Notes: generated by a model from the letters alone, not told the origin. A DNA stretch of 23,849 nucleotides from Pelargonium cotyledonis (GCA_036897625.1 JAYMTA010000826.1:1-23849), one strand, 5' to 3'. Shown: positions 1-10,169, counted from the first letter of the stretch. Numbers and translations are program-made.

Positions 1-597
1 GGTTTTGATTGAAAATTGTTTTGTTGCTAATGATTAATACATTGGGTTTTATGTCAACTTAGCTGATTGCTAGTTGTATTCTTGGCTCAATTCTAGTGTT
101 AATTGTTTAAAAAAAAAAAAAAAAGAGAGAGAGGTCTTTATTGGCCAAGTAGAAATGGTTTTGATGCTGATGTTAAATACATTGGGTTAGAACTAGGAGT
201 CCAAGAACATTCTTTGATTCTCTCAATTTTTACATTCTCATATGCTATATATTGATGTTCCACCACTTCTTGATGAGAGAATTGTGTCTAGTTTTCCATA
301 GAGAGCAATACTCATCCACCATTACATCACTTGGAACCAATGGTGCCCACAATTTCTTTGGGGGGGGTGGGGGGGCGGTGGGCGGCTGTATGAATTTCAT
401 GGCCTGAAGGGATACGTTCTTTACACTAATTATTTGGAAAGTGTTATTTATATTTTATCAGAGGTTTGATGGGTACACCAGCAGTATTTCTCGAAAGCCC
501 TTGTTGTTTTCTGTTGTATTGTAAGAGTTTGCATAACATTCTTCTCCTGGTATTTGTATCCCATAGTTCTGACAATTCTAAAGAAACTTAATGACAG
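1..597. other. Upstream part of the DUF3727 gene, no exon recognised
   Basis: I see no convincing coding exon here. The stretch ends in a good 3' splice site (AG at 596-597), so it is most likely intron. It holds a poly(A) run followed by GAGA (about 110-132), a G-rich tract (360-387) and a short imperfect direct repeat (26-48 and 166-188). The first exon, expected to carry a transit peptide, must lie outside the window. Confidence 0.5.
360..387 (+). repeat. G-rich tract with G-quadruplex potential
   Basis: The run reads G8-T-G7-C-GG-T-GGG-C-GG on the + strand, inside a presumed intron. The two long G runs can each supply two or more G-tracts, so an intramolecular quadruplex is possible in DNA or pre-mRNA. 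A homopolymer this long is also a common site of sequencing length error. Confidence 0.5.
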
Positions 598-3500
598 GTT
601 GATCCCAAAAGTAATAGACCATTAGATTGTGTTATAAGGAGAGTGTTCAAAAGTTCAAGAGGAGATGAATGTATACTGGTCTGCCCGGCTGACATGTAAG
701 TAATGCATTCCCTACATTGTGGCTTTAGAAATCGAAAAGCTTATTCAAGCTTCTCCTCTCCTTTTACGGATATCAATGGAATTGAGGTTATTTCTTTTCT
801 TTTTTTGTTTTTTCACTTTTGGATGCAGGCCCGTTTCGTTATTGAAGAGTACTAAAGTTGATCAGTGGTCAGATGTACGTATTGAACCTTTCAAGTTTTG
901 ATACTGGAAACTTATGAAATTTTTTATTTGTATACTTTTGTTGTTGATTCTAATATATTATTGTCTCTAAGTCTCTTGGTTGTATATAGCTGAGTTATCA
1001 TTTCAAATTTATCCTTTACCCTATTATGTTGTCTTCAGCAGCTAGATATACTATCACTGATATAGCTCTATATATTGTCTAATGTAGATCCTTTTGTCCT
1101 AGCTTGCTTTTACTGGCTGTCTTGTCTTTTTTGAAACAAGTGAATGAAACTTTGATGTTGGATTAGCCTGTGATCTCTTCCTTGCATTTTTTTGTTGAAT
1201 CTTCATCGTGTAACAAATATTCTTTTAATTGAAAATTTTAATTTGTGAGAGGTCTCTTCTTGTTAATACTTTGTAGATCACTTTATATACATACACCATC
1301 AATCATCACATCATAGTTATTATGTGTCCGAGTGACTTGTGGATGTATTGAGGATCTCTATCAGATTTTTGCTGTTTATTATGAGAAATAAATCTTTTTA
1401 ATCTGATTTTATAAGGACTCTTCACTGTCCTGACTCTATGTAATCTACATGCTTGTGCAATTAAGGTCAGTGATGAAGAAATTGAAGCTGTTCTTCCTGC
1501 AACTGCTTATACTCTTGCGAAGACCAACATGCATTTGGTACAGAGTGGGTATGGTCACCATGATGTTGATGTTCTGTATTGTGGAATTTCATAAAAACGT
1601 TATCTCATAGTTCCCCTTTTAATATCATTTGTTCCACTCTTTGTTTCTTCCTATCAGATTTTGTTATACAGCACGGGGAGGATTTTGCTACTCTTTAGAT
1701 GACGTATTTGATCTTGGCGCACGCAAAGGTCTCATCCTTTTCTACATTGTTGTTGTAAATTTTTTTTTTCAAGCTCAATGAACCATTAGATCTTGTCATA
1801 TTTGACTTTTGTTTTTCAATAAATTCAAGCTTTACACTCCTCTACTAACTCCGTAGCTTCTAGGAAGGCGAATTCAGTAATTCAATTCGCGCCTGAAATA
1901 TGCTGTCTTTCTGATTCAGTGAAACATGCTTTTGGGGTACTTGTGTTTGATTTTTTGACCTGTATAGCTTAATGAAGCCCCCTTCTCACTTAGCAAGAAG
2001 AAGAAGAAAGAAAAGCAAGTTTTATTCTATTGATTTTTCAATACGAAACGTTGCTTGGCATGCCCAGAACACTGAAGCTAGTTTGCAAATGAAATTTTAG
2101 TATTAAGTCCACCACAAGAATAACTAAGCGTTTTCCTAAACTATGATGTTATTAAGTCTCTGTCACTTTAATTAGATGGCACTGCAGATGCAAGGGAATA
2201 TTTAACTGACAGGCATTACATTAAATGCAATCCCATGTTCTAAACACTTGCACCTGCATGTTTGGTTGCTCTTGCATGAAGTTGAAATATGATTAACCTC
2301 AACCAAAAAAGGATACCCGTGCTAGAACAACTTATAAGGAAAATTACCCCGTGTATTTGCCTCACAATTCTTGTCTTTCATCTTTGTTGAAGCTAAGTGA
2401 AGTCTCCTCCCTTGCTTCTCCTATATTTTCTCTGTCTCTCTCTATCTGACTTGCACTTTAATGTATATTTGCTTGATCATCATTGTATATGAACTTCTAA
2501 GTTTGTCTTATAATTCCTTCTTAGTTTTCTTGAGCTTTTATTTCCTCTGCATCTCTTTCAGAATTGCTTCTCTGAATGGAAAATATAATATCCAGCTAGA
2601 AAAGAAAAGACATACTTAACTTTTATCAGATGGTCTCTTTATATTTAGATGACCAAGTTTCTTCTTCCATTAGGTACTCAATTATTAAGTTTGTGTTTTT
2701 GACGGCTTTATCATTATACTATTCTCTCTGTCTTATAAATCCGTTTTAGTTCGATATTCAGTCTTTTTTCCTCTCCTAAGTATTATATACGATAGTAATT
2801 TAACATAATGATGTTGCAATTATGCAGATGATGATGAAGATACAGAAGCTATAGAAGTTGCATGCTTCCAACAGGTAATTTGGTAGCATATATGGCATCA
2901 CCTTGAATCTTAGAGGAGACAATAATTTTATAATAATTATAGTAAAGATTGCATTAAAATGGTGTGCACAAGTGCATGAGGTTTTCTAAGAGAGACTCAA
3001 TGTACGAGACTTTCTCACATCTTTGAAATGTTTTGAAAATCTACCCTTAGTCACCTGATGAAATAAGAAACCTAGGAGAAGAAACTTATCTGTTTATCTA
3101 ATCAACGTGTAATCAAAAGAACTGGCATATTAGTTTTTTCATAGCAGTGAACCATTATTGATCTTTTAGCTGATTCGGACCAAATTTTTTTGAAGGAATC
3201 AATCAATAAATATTATTCTTTTATATCCTCGGTATTTGGTTTATCTGTTATAGCTATTATAAATTCATGAAATATAGTTCCAAATTATTGCCATGCATGT
3301 GTTGGTACTACATGAGTTTAGGGATTTTAATCTACAATTCCACTGCCACTAATCCTAAGAATTCTTTTGTTGCAGGATGGTGTAAATTACATTATTTACA
3401 CACCAGTCAATCCACTTAATTTCATCGCTGTTAAGGTAACTTCTCTCATCTTTTATGCATAATGGAGGAAATTAGCTGTTGATGCTCTTGAATACAATCT

Positions 3501-4600
3501 AAACTTCCATCTGCTTGGTCATATTTGTTAATACACAAGGTGAGCCATTTGAAAATTTCGAACTTGTTGCTGCCTGCATACTTTCCAGGACTACTGAGTT
3601 CCATATATTAAGAGCTATTTAGTTGATTTTGAATACTAGGGTTGCTATCTGGCTTGGAACTGCTTAACTTTATATTTTGCTTGTGCAGGATAAAAGTGGA
3701 ACTTATCAAATTGCTAACAATGTAAGCGGCATTCAACCTATTTCAATTGTTTTCATAATTGTTGATTGTCAATTTGTCATTGTATTTTGTATGGTGCAAG
3801 ATAGTTGATTTTAGTCTGATTTAAGGGGAATTTGGTTAAGTCTCCCCCCATAATATATTCAATTATACAACCCGCACTCTGGCTGGAAATGAGAAATATT
3901 TATTAGGAGAGAGCGGCCAGCAAGCTTTTCTCCCAGACTTGTGTCTGTTGCTGCCAAGCAAGGGACTTGGATATTGAAACTTGTTGCTCCCTCCTTCCCA
4001 AATTAATTGTACATTTGCTGTCTATTATGACCAACACACATCTGTGGACCAAGCATAGGACTGAATCCATTTTGACACTAGCAATGTAATGTCATCAAAT
4101 TATCATCAGTAATTACAGACCTCCTCCTGTCCCAAACATTTGGAGTTTGATTTTATTTGTGTGGACGCAGTGCATTCTAGCACACATGTCTGCTTCTTCA
4201 AATGCTTTGGATTCCCTTATTTCTAGATGGCACGGGAACTTTCTACTCATTGAAGAATTTCCCCGCAAGATCATATGTTTGTCTAGATGTAATTATCGCG
4301 TTTGGATCTTGAAGTGCATGTGGCCTATTGCCGAGAGGAAATCTAGATTGTTGATTTATGTTGTATTCTTGAAAAAACAGGCGCTCCTAGAGGACCCTGC
4401 CACTGTAAGCGCTATGGATGAGGAGACTAGATTTAATTCTGTGGTGGTATGCGACTCTCCCTTCTATGCCTATTCCTAGCTTTATCTATCTTGGAGAGCC
4501 CGGATTGAGCAAATTAACCAACTTTGTTGATTGTTTCCCTTTTGTTATTCAGCAAGACGAAGAGGCTGCTCGTTTTGAATCAATGCTAGGATTACTATAA
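598..4600 (+). CDS. DUF3727 domain protein, 3' part of gene (5' end outside window)
   Basis: Nine exons with consistent phase join to 183 residues plus TAA: 598-695, 829-874, 1466-1548, 1658-1728, 2828-2874, 3376-3435, 3689-3721, 4381-4446, 4553-4600. All introns are GT-AG. The product starts VDPKSNRPLDCVIRRVF, continues with the block VSDEEIEAVLPATAYTLAK and a GFCYTARGGFCYSLDD segment, and then an acidic linker (DDDEDTE). Next comes a beta-rich part (VNYIIYTPVNPLNFIAV), and it ends EEAARFESMLGLL. I recognise this as the DUF3727 family of cyanobacteria and chloroplasts. The biochemical function is unknown and plastid location is inferred from the family only. The transit peptide and start codon are not in the window. 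An internal in-frame donor at 4405 (GTAAGC) could skip 14 residues of the eighth exon. Confidence 0.85.
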
Positions 4601-5129
4601 TTGCAAAGTTGGCCGATTTGTACGGATTTGTCACAGCAGAGCAACAAGTTTTAGCTACGTTGGAGCTCAGCTAGCTGCTGGAAATTGCAACTGTTCAAGA
4701 AACATTAGTCTTTCGCCATTTTTCTGCTGTGCGCGATAAATTTTGTTTACATTATACAAATGCATGGAGGGATTTGTTTAGATCGTACGTGGAAATTGAA
4801 ATGTAACAAATGTAACAATCACACACGACCTTACCTGTTGCTTAGAGGTGTTTGAAATTGTTACTAAAAAAAGATATAGTTTATATGTATTGTTGCGAGA
4901 TATATGTTTTTCATATGATATTTGGGTATTTCGAAATTAATTCAAAATACGAGTAGGAAAGGGAAAACAAATCCTACCTTGAATAGCAAGCAACTTAATC
5001 ACCTGTAATTGTACATGTATAAGTACTCGCAACCCTATCAAATCTTGAATCATCAGTCTCTTTCTGTTGCTTTGTTTGTGTTCCAATTCTTGGATTACCA
5101 ATCCATTCAAGATCGCTACTCGCACAAAC
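4601..5129. other. 3'UTR of DUF3727 gene and intergenic DNA
   Basis: I see no gene. The first 200-300 bases are probably the 3'UTR of the DUF3727 gene, but no clear AATAAA was found. A TATA-like GTATAAGTA at about 5018-5026, with pyrimidine-rich sequence after it, could be a core promoter for the ubiquitin-like unit that follows. The antisense reading frame at 4937-5146 resembles no known protein. Confidence 0.35.
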
Positions 5130-5432
5130 ATGAAGACTGAGAACAACTAAGTTGTGTTTGGACTGAGAGGAGGGAGCACGATAAAGGTGAAGACCCTGAC
5201 GGGAAAAGAGATAGCGATCGACATTGAGCTAATGGACACCATTAATCGGATTAAGGAGAGGGTGGAGGAGAAGGAGGGGATTCCGCCGCTGCAGCAGCGG
5301 CTCATCTACGCCGGGAAGCAGATGGCCGACGACAAGACGGCGAAAGACTACAATGTTGAGGGAGGCTCTGTGCTTCACCTTGTGCTTGCTCTTAGGGGTG
5401 GCTCTACTTCTACTCTTATTACAAGTATCTAG
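5130..5432 (+). pseudogene. RUB/NEDD8-like ubiquitin-fold unit without a usable start
   Basis: From about 5166 to 5407 the + strand encodes a near-complete RUB/NEDD8 moiety: [41 protein letters not shown], then [12 protein letters not shown]. Ala before LRGG (ubiquitin has Arg) marks RUB/NEDD8, which is normally conjugated to cullins. The usual first Met is replaced by Ser-Thr, and just before it stands another LRGG. The tail after the second LRGG is STSTLITSI, which a protease would need to remove. An in-frame ATG at 5130 is blocked after six codons by TAA at 5148-5150; the frame then starts at GTG. The bases before the first LRGG resemble a decayed ubiquitin or RUB C-terminus with small indels, as expected from a Ub-RUB or RUB-RUB fusion. 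Differences from typical plant RUB, such as Ala for Glu and Leu-Met for Pro-Thr in the IDIE(PT)D region, are few. It is either a recent retrocopy or pseudogene, or a gene with an unrecognised upstream exon. Confidence 0.65.
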
Positions 5433-6104
5433 TTATTTTCACATTAGTATAGCACCATGTTATATTTACATGAAATTGTGTGTTATTGAGTTTTTATTTT
5501 ATTTTATTTTATTTTATATGGACTTCAGAATATTATATGTCATATAAGACTTAACTCAAGTTGATAGATTGATATGTTGGAAATTTAACCATCAAGTTGT
5601 ACTTTCATCAAATAATCTAAAAAGTCGAATAAAAATACAAAAAAAAGTTACATTAGTCAAAAACTGAACATGGGCTAGAAACACAAAAACAAAAGAGAGT
5701 AAAATTGAACTCAGAAACATCAAGTAATTTTTTGGACAACCACAACGCTAGGACGAAAAGCATGAATAAGAGACCTCAAACGGTGCCTCTTGTGCAGCGC
5801 CGCACAACCACACATGTTTCACGAGAGAATGCGTGTTTCATGGTGCGACACAAAAAGATGATCAATCTTTGGGAGGGCCCTTTCGCTTGAATACCCAATT
5901 CCTTGCAAAATCTCCACAATGTCGCAGCGAAAGCGAACGGAGACAAATTCTACCGGGAGGCCCAATCCAAACGGTTGACAATACTTTTAGCCCTCGGAAT
6001 GGTAGTCGGATGAGTTCGAATCATCAAGTTTCAAACACGCAAAAAAGTTAATTACTGCTAAACATAACAACTTCATGATAGTTACTAGAGACAATGTCTG
6101 AAAA
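5433..6104. other. Intergenic DNA, nothing recognised
   Basis: An (ATTTT)n microsatellite lies at 5491-5516. Around 5700-6050 base composition is more balanced and two short overlapping frames are open, but neither resembles a known protein. I read this as old unidentified repeat or spacer DNA. Confidence 0.4.
5491..5516. repeat. (TTTTA)n microsatellite
   Basis: Five tandem TTTTA units stand about 60 bp after the stop of the RUB-like unit. They are on the T strand, so this is not a poly(A) tail of a + strand retrocopy. Confidence 0.8.
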
Positions 6105-6603
6105 TCTAATATATATATATATTAAAGAGGAGTCCCTATCTAATTATGTGATACGTGTCTCTTCAAATTCTTCAATTTGATATTCCAATTTAATAACACG
6201 TGTCACTTTCCAATTTCAATTAAAACTCTAATTAGATAATATTCAAATTAAGTTTAAATTCAAGATTTTATTATATTTTAGTCATATTTATCCAATTCAA
6301 ATGTAAAAATAATTAAAAATATATATATTTTTTTATCTCATTCAACTACTTACCATAAAATTACAAGACATATTATATTCTTTCAACAACAAAAATGCAA
6401 GTTATATCTAATAATTTGTTATTTTATTTTATTATCATTATGCATAATATATATTGTTTTTATCGTTATAATTTTATATATCATTACTTATGCTATTTAC
6501 CATTTTTTTTTTGTATTCGATAAATTGAATGAATAATAAGTCAAACAATATTAACAAAAAATAAATAAAATTGAGAACCAAGTAACGCGCGTGAAAAAAC
6601 TAG
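6105..6603 (+). mobile_element. Non-autonomous Helitron (499 bp)
   Basis: The element begins TCTAATATATATATATTAAA and ends CTAG. It is flanked by A (6104) and T (6604), the Helitron insertion site, and has no target duplication or terminal inverted repeat. Eleven bases before the CTAG end lies the self-complementary ACGCGCGT (about 6583-6590), the position of the usual 3' hairpin. The body is AT-rich, has no ORF, and carries CACGTGTC-like motifs near its 5' end, as many plant non-autonomous Helitrons do. No RepHel protein is present, so mobilisation would need a helper. It lies just upstream of the SOD promoter. Confidence 0.7.
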
Positions 6604-6710
6604 TCAAGTAAAAAAAACATGTTTGATCTTAATTCTTAATCCTAGGCCCACACCACCACAGGTGTGAAAACAAAATAAAATGAGCAGATTCCATGGACGC
6701 CACACCATAA

Positions 6711-6718
6711 TATATAAT
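6711..6718 (+). promoter_or_regulatory. TATA box of the SOD gene
   Basis: TATATAAT lies about 100 bp before the 5'UTR splice donor at 6821, which puts the transcription start near 6740-6750. The Helitron ends 107 bp upstream. The predicted first exon has no ATG and contains a CAGCT triplication near 6765-6780. Confidence 0.6.
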
Positions 6719-6805
6719 ACACTCGCATCGCATTACATTTTTGTCACTAACTCGTTCACTCAACTCAGCTCAGCTCAGCCTAACACTCGCACTCTTTGCT
6801 TCGTC

Positions 6806-7682
6806 TAGGGTTGATCTGAGGTACGCCTCTTCGTCTCTCTTCTTCACGACCGATTCAATTCAGTTTAATTCTTGATTACCTACCTATCTTTTTGCTTTTG
6901 TGGTTTCGATGCTAATTATTTTGACATCTGTTTGGTTACCAAGAAAGTTGAGCAAACACTTATTGGAAACGAAATAGGCTACATATGGGGTGGTGGTTTT
7001 CGTTTTTCACTCTAATTTGTTAGGATTCGGGGTTTAAATTTTATGTTCTTTAGTGGAAAGTACTTTAGTCATTGTCTCACTATACACTTGTGATTTGTGA
7101 ATTGAAGGATTTCACTGAAACTAATGCATTTTCATTTACATTCATGAGTTCATGGAAATGAATTAGGCAACTTGTAGTTTAGAGGTCACAAGAGTAAAAA
7201 AATGGGAAAAGGTACAATTATGTATGTTAACTAGCACTTTCTCTGTTCAGAGATTTTTAGGCAACTTGTTGATGCAGCTGAAGTTGGGTTAAAAATTTAA
7301 ATGCCTTTTCAATTTGTTAATTTTCAACTCTACTGGGTTGTGTAGCTATATTGAATATTGGGGGATGGATAAATCCACTCGTTAGCCCTTTACTTCCGGT
7401 GATTGACAATTACCTCCTTTGAGACTGAAGAAATTGGTTGTCAAATTTGTGATAAACCAATTATCTTGTAGAATTGTCGTTCAAATTGATTTTGCGTACA
7501 GGTGTGGAGTGTGGACCTTATGGTTTTTTCAAACATCTCTAATTGATAGAATTTGGTTGTAATTGAATTGAGTTCTCGGTTTCTCTGCAACCAAAGCCCT
7601 TCAGTCTGGTTCTTATATTATTAGTTTGTGTGACTATCAAAATATAAATTATAACACTGCATATTGTTTTGTATAGATCACA
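6806..7682 (+). promoter_or_regulatory. miR398 target site, split by the 5'UTR intron of SOD
   Basis: The last 15 bases of 5'UTR exon 1 (6806-6820, TAGGGTTGATCTGAG) and the first 6 bases of exon 2 (7677-7682, ATCACA) join on splicing into a 21-nt site. It matches the perfect complement of miR398a at 17 of 21 positions, and one mismatch is a G:U wobble. The stretch CTGAGATCACA is also found in the known miR398 site of Arabidopsis CSD1, which is likewise in the 5'UTR. The intervening 856-bp intron is 6821-7676, so only spliced mRNA carries the site. Known biology: miR398 accumulates under copper shortage and represses Cu/Zn SODs. Confidence 0.75.
6821..7676 (+). other. 5'UTR intron of the SOD gene
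   Basis: The donor is GTACGC after CTGAG; the acceptor is TATAG, 13 bases before the SOD ATG. Long first introns near the start are common in strongly expressed plant genes and may enhance expression. I found no coding sequence in it. Confidence 0.75.
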
Positions 7683-7689
7683 TAGCACT

Positions 7690-9593
7690 ATGGTGAAGGC
7701 CGTTGTAGTTCTCAGCAGTAGCGAGGGTGTCAGTGGAACTATCCATTTCTCTCAAGAAGGAGACAGTGAGCTGAAATTATGTTTAGTTGGTCATAAAATA
7801 CATTTCATTATTGTCCTATTAAAAAACAAAATTCCAACACATTTTGCAGGTCCAACTACGGTGACTGGAAGCCTTAAAGGCCTTAAGCCTGGTCATCATG
7901 GCTTCCATGTCCATGCTCTTGGGGACACAACAAATGGATGCCTTTCAACTGGTACGGTCCAAGGACAGTAATGTTATCCTTATATTCTCAAGTGTTTGGG
8001 ACTAGGAGAAAAGTCAAGGACCTACTCTTAATTTGGTTTGATGAATATTATAGGTCCACATTTTAATCCTGCTGGCAAAGAGCATGGTGACCCTGAAGAC
8101 GAGAATCGTCATGCTGGTGATTTGGGCAATGTGAATGTTGGTGAAGATGGTACGTCTTTGTTCATGTTATCATCATCTTGACCTTTATGTGTATGTTATG
8201 GTATTTGTACTCTAGGCTACTACTTTTTATATACAAGGAACTAACTAGCTCAAAATACAGTTGAATTTTATTTCTGCCAAATTTCCTTCCCTATTTCTCT
8301 TTGATTAAAATTTCTGTCTTTTGTCATGAAACTCACCTTCTATGTCTTCCCTAAAATTGTGAACATTTTGCTCTTTACCGCCCTTAAATTTTTGTTTATT
8401 ATTTATATTTTAATTGTTATTAGTCGAGGTGTTAATTAACATGTACATTTTGTTAGATTATGATGATTGATGTTCAGTTCTTTAATAATTACTCTTAACA
8501 CTCTTGGTTTATTTGTGGTTCAGGCACTGCTGAATTCACAATTGTTGACAAGCAGGTTTCTGTTCTTTCCCTTTTTATTTTGGGTTTATATTTTTCTTGT
8601 ATACATGAACATCAAGTTGAACCAGTGCTTTTTATATTTTTACTCTACAGATTCCTCTTACCGGACCAAATTCCATTATTGGAAGAGCTGTTGTTGTCCA
8701 TGGAGATCCTGATGATCTTGGCAAGGGTAATCTTCATAAACTCTGATGCTGTCATCTAAACTTTTTCGGATGGCAATTGGTTAGGGAAGTGAGCGTTGTA
8801 GTTGACTATGAGAAATATAGTTATTCCTAATTAAAGAGGCCGTCACGTGAATATGTGGTTGTCCTAGTTTTTTAATATACTAGCAATGCCTCTAGTCAAC
8901 ACCCTTTTGAATGTGGATAAAACTTTTTAAGCCATTGTTGAAATTTAAGTTTAGCCTTGGTCCTGAACCTCAAAAGTTAGCTTAACAATATCAAGGCCAT
9001 GGCACCTCTTTTAATTTAGGGTAGTTGATTGGCCGGCTTGTCTGGAGGCAAGTTGCACAACATATTTCTGGGGTGATCGTGATTTTATTAGAAATATATG
9101 AGAATTTTTATACGTTTGTCTTGTCATTTCCCTTCATTCTTCTCAGTTTGATTTTGAACAAGAGACTTAGTGCTCGCTCTATGAGATGTTCCTAGAACAA
9201 ATTATTTGCGTGTTTGCTATACTAGTAAAGCGATTAAAAATCATTCGTTTACTGTCAGCTAAGATTGCAATATTTCTTGCTTCCTTTGTCAGGGGGGCAC
9301 GAGCTTAGCAAATCCACTGGAAATGCTGGTGGCAGAGTTGCCTGCGGTAAGTGAATGTGAATTAACTGAACCATTTGAACAAAGTCAACCTGACTCGAAA
9401 CAATTATTTTTGCATATATTGTATATAGTTGAGGGTGTTCAAGCAAACTTATTGTGAACGTTTCGTTCAACTTTCTGAGCATGCATTCCTTTATTTCATG
9501 CACCGAGTTTAGTTCTAAATGAGGATTTGGTGCAAACTACTTGGAATTTAGTCCTTTGATGGTTATGCAGGTGTTATTGGCCTGCAAGGATGA
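7690..9593 (+). CDS. SOD1 (CSD1-like): Cytosolic Cu/Zn superoxide dismutase
   Basis: The enzyme converts superoxide to oxygen and hydrogen peroxide as a homodimer in the cytosol. Coding exons are 7690-7765, 7850-7951, 8054-8149, 8524-8555, 8651-8726, 9293-9346 and 9571-9593, giving 152 residues, the standard length of plant cytosolic forms. Copper ligands are His45, His47, His62 and His119. Zinc ligands are His62, His70, His79 and Asp82. The disulphide pair is Cys56-Cys145 and the channel arginine is Arg142. There is no transit peptide, and it ends VIGLQG, as cytosolic forms do; chloroplast forms have an N-terminal extension. The ATG at 7690 is the first in the predicted mRNA. Less usual residues are Ser26 at the first coding splice junction (often Gly), His41 (often Leu) beside the copper site, and Gly120 (often Ala). 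All active-site residues are intact, so I expect a working enzyme. miR398 control is likely through the split 5'UTR site. Confidence 0.96.
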
Positions 9594-9655
9594 ATTGGCG
9601 AATTGGGGATAAAATATGCGAGGCTCTGATTGGAATGCAAGCGTAGAACTGTTTG

Positions 9656-9661
9656 AATAAA
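9656..9661 (+). terminator. Poly(A) signal of the SOD gene
   Basis: AATAAA occurs 63 bp after the SOD stop codon, followed by T/GT-rich sequence (TTTGTTGGATGTGATTGTTTTC). It is a reasonable near-upstream element for cleavage around 9680-9720. Confidence 0.5.
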
Positions 9662-9769
9662 GAACTAATCTCTTGGCATAATTTGTTGGATGTGATTGTT
9701 TTCTCAAATACCATGTTATGATTCTGTTTCCCTTTTCAAAAATTGTCTCGTCGTCATTAGTATATGATG

Positions 9770-9870
9770 TAATGGACGGTTAAGTTGGTAATTAAGTTAC
9801 GAGATCTCGTTACAAATTTGAATCCAGCAAATCACTCTACTCACGCAGATTTATTAGAGTGTGTATGACC
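9770..9870 (+). repeat. Possible tRNA-derived SINE fragment
   Basis: CGGTTAAGTTGG (9777-9788) resembles a Pol III A box. AATTTGAATCC (9815-9825) resembles the B box GGTTCGANTCC, 26 bp further on, close to tRNA spacing. Between them lies a near-perfect 18-nt palindrome centred on AGATCT (9796-9813), and after the B box an inverted repeat CACTCTA/TAGAGTG (9833-9839, 9855-9861). No tail or target duplication was found. It does not fold as a functional tRNA. Confidence 0.3.
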
Positions 9871-10113
9871 GAATGAGTGAAACAAAAAGAAGAAGAATGG
9901 CTCATCATATTCTTTATTCTCATGTTCATAAGTCAACCGATACGAACATGCGAATTAAGTAGTGTCTTATTACACGTTAATTCTTACGTTGGTAAATGTA
10001 TGAAAATCTACCGATAATTGTTTGTCGGTAAAATGATATATCTCAAAAATTACACATGTAAAACACAAAAAAATGATAATTATATTCATAATAATATTAT
10101 ATATTATTGTGTT
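9871..10113. other. Intergenic DNA between SOD and glucosidase II
   Basis: This is AT-rich DNA with no gene. A short inverted repeat TACCGA/TCGGTA (10009-10014, 10025-10030) resembles the end motifs of some DNA transposons but is too short to assign. Confidence 0.4.
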
Positions 10114-10114
10114 T

Positions 10115-10169
10115 TGGGCCAATCTTATGGGCCTAGTCCAAACTAGTTTGTCTGTCCCATGAAAGCCCA
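10115..10169 (+). promoter_or_regulatory. Cluster of three Site II elements (TGGGCY)
   Basis: TGGGCC at 10115-10120 and 10128-10133, plus AGCCCA (TGGGCT on the minus strand) at 10164-10169. Site II motifs are bound by TCP factors and are typical of housekeeping genes in growing tissue. With the downstream AGGGTTTT, a partial telo-box in reverse (about 10327-10334), this fits a glucosidase II promoter active in dividing cells. Confidence 0.55.

Noticed and set aside
3979..4142. Stowaway-like end CTCCCTCCTTCCC in a DUF3727 intron
   Set aside because: A second similar motif (CTCCTCCTGTCCC) is in direct, not inverted, orientation, so no element with paired ends can be defined. A lone similar end near 2720 also has no partner.
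5154..5432. Calling the RUB-like unit a normal gene starting at GTG
   Set aside because: A GTG start is not expected for a nuclear plant gene, and the in-frame ATG upstream is blocked by TAA.
5998..6030. tRNA-like GAGTTCGAATCATC motif
   Set aside because: It resembles a T-arm, but no A box, acceptor stem or cloverleaf can be drawn around it.
5705..6051. Two overlapping short open frames upstream of the Helitron
   Set aside because: No similarity to known proteins, no exon structure and no start context; most likely chance frames in old repeat DNA.
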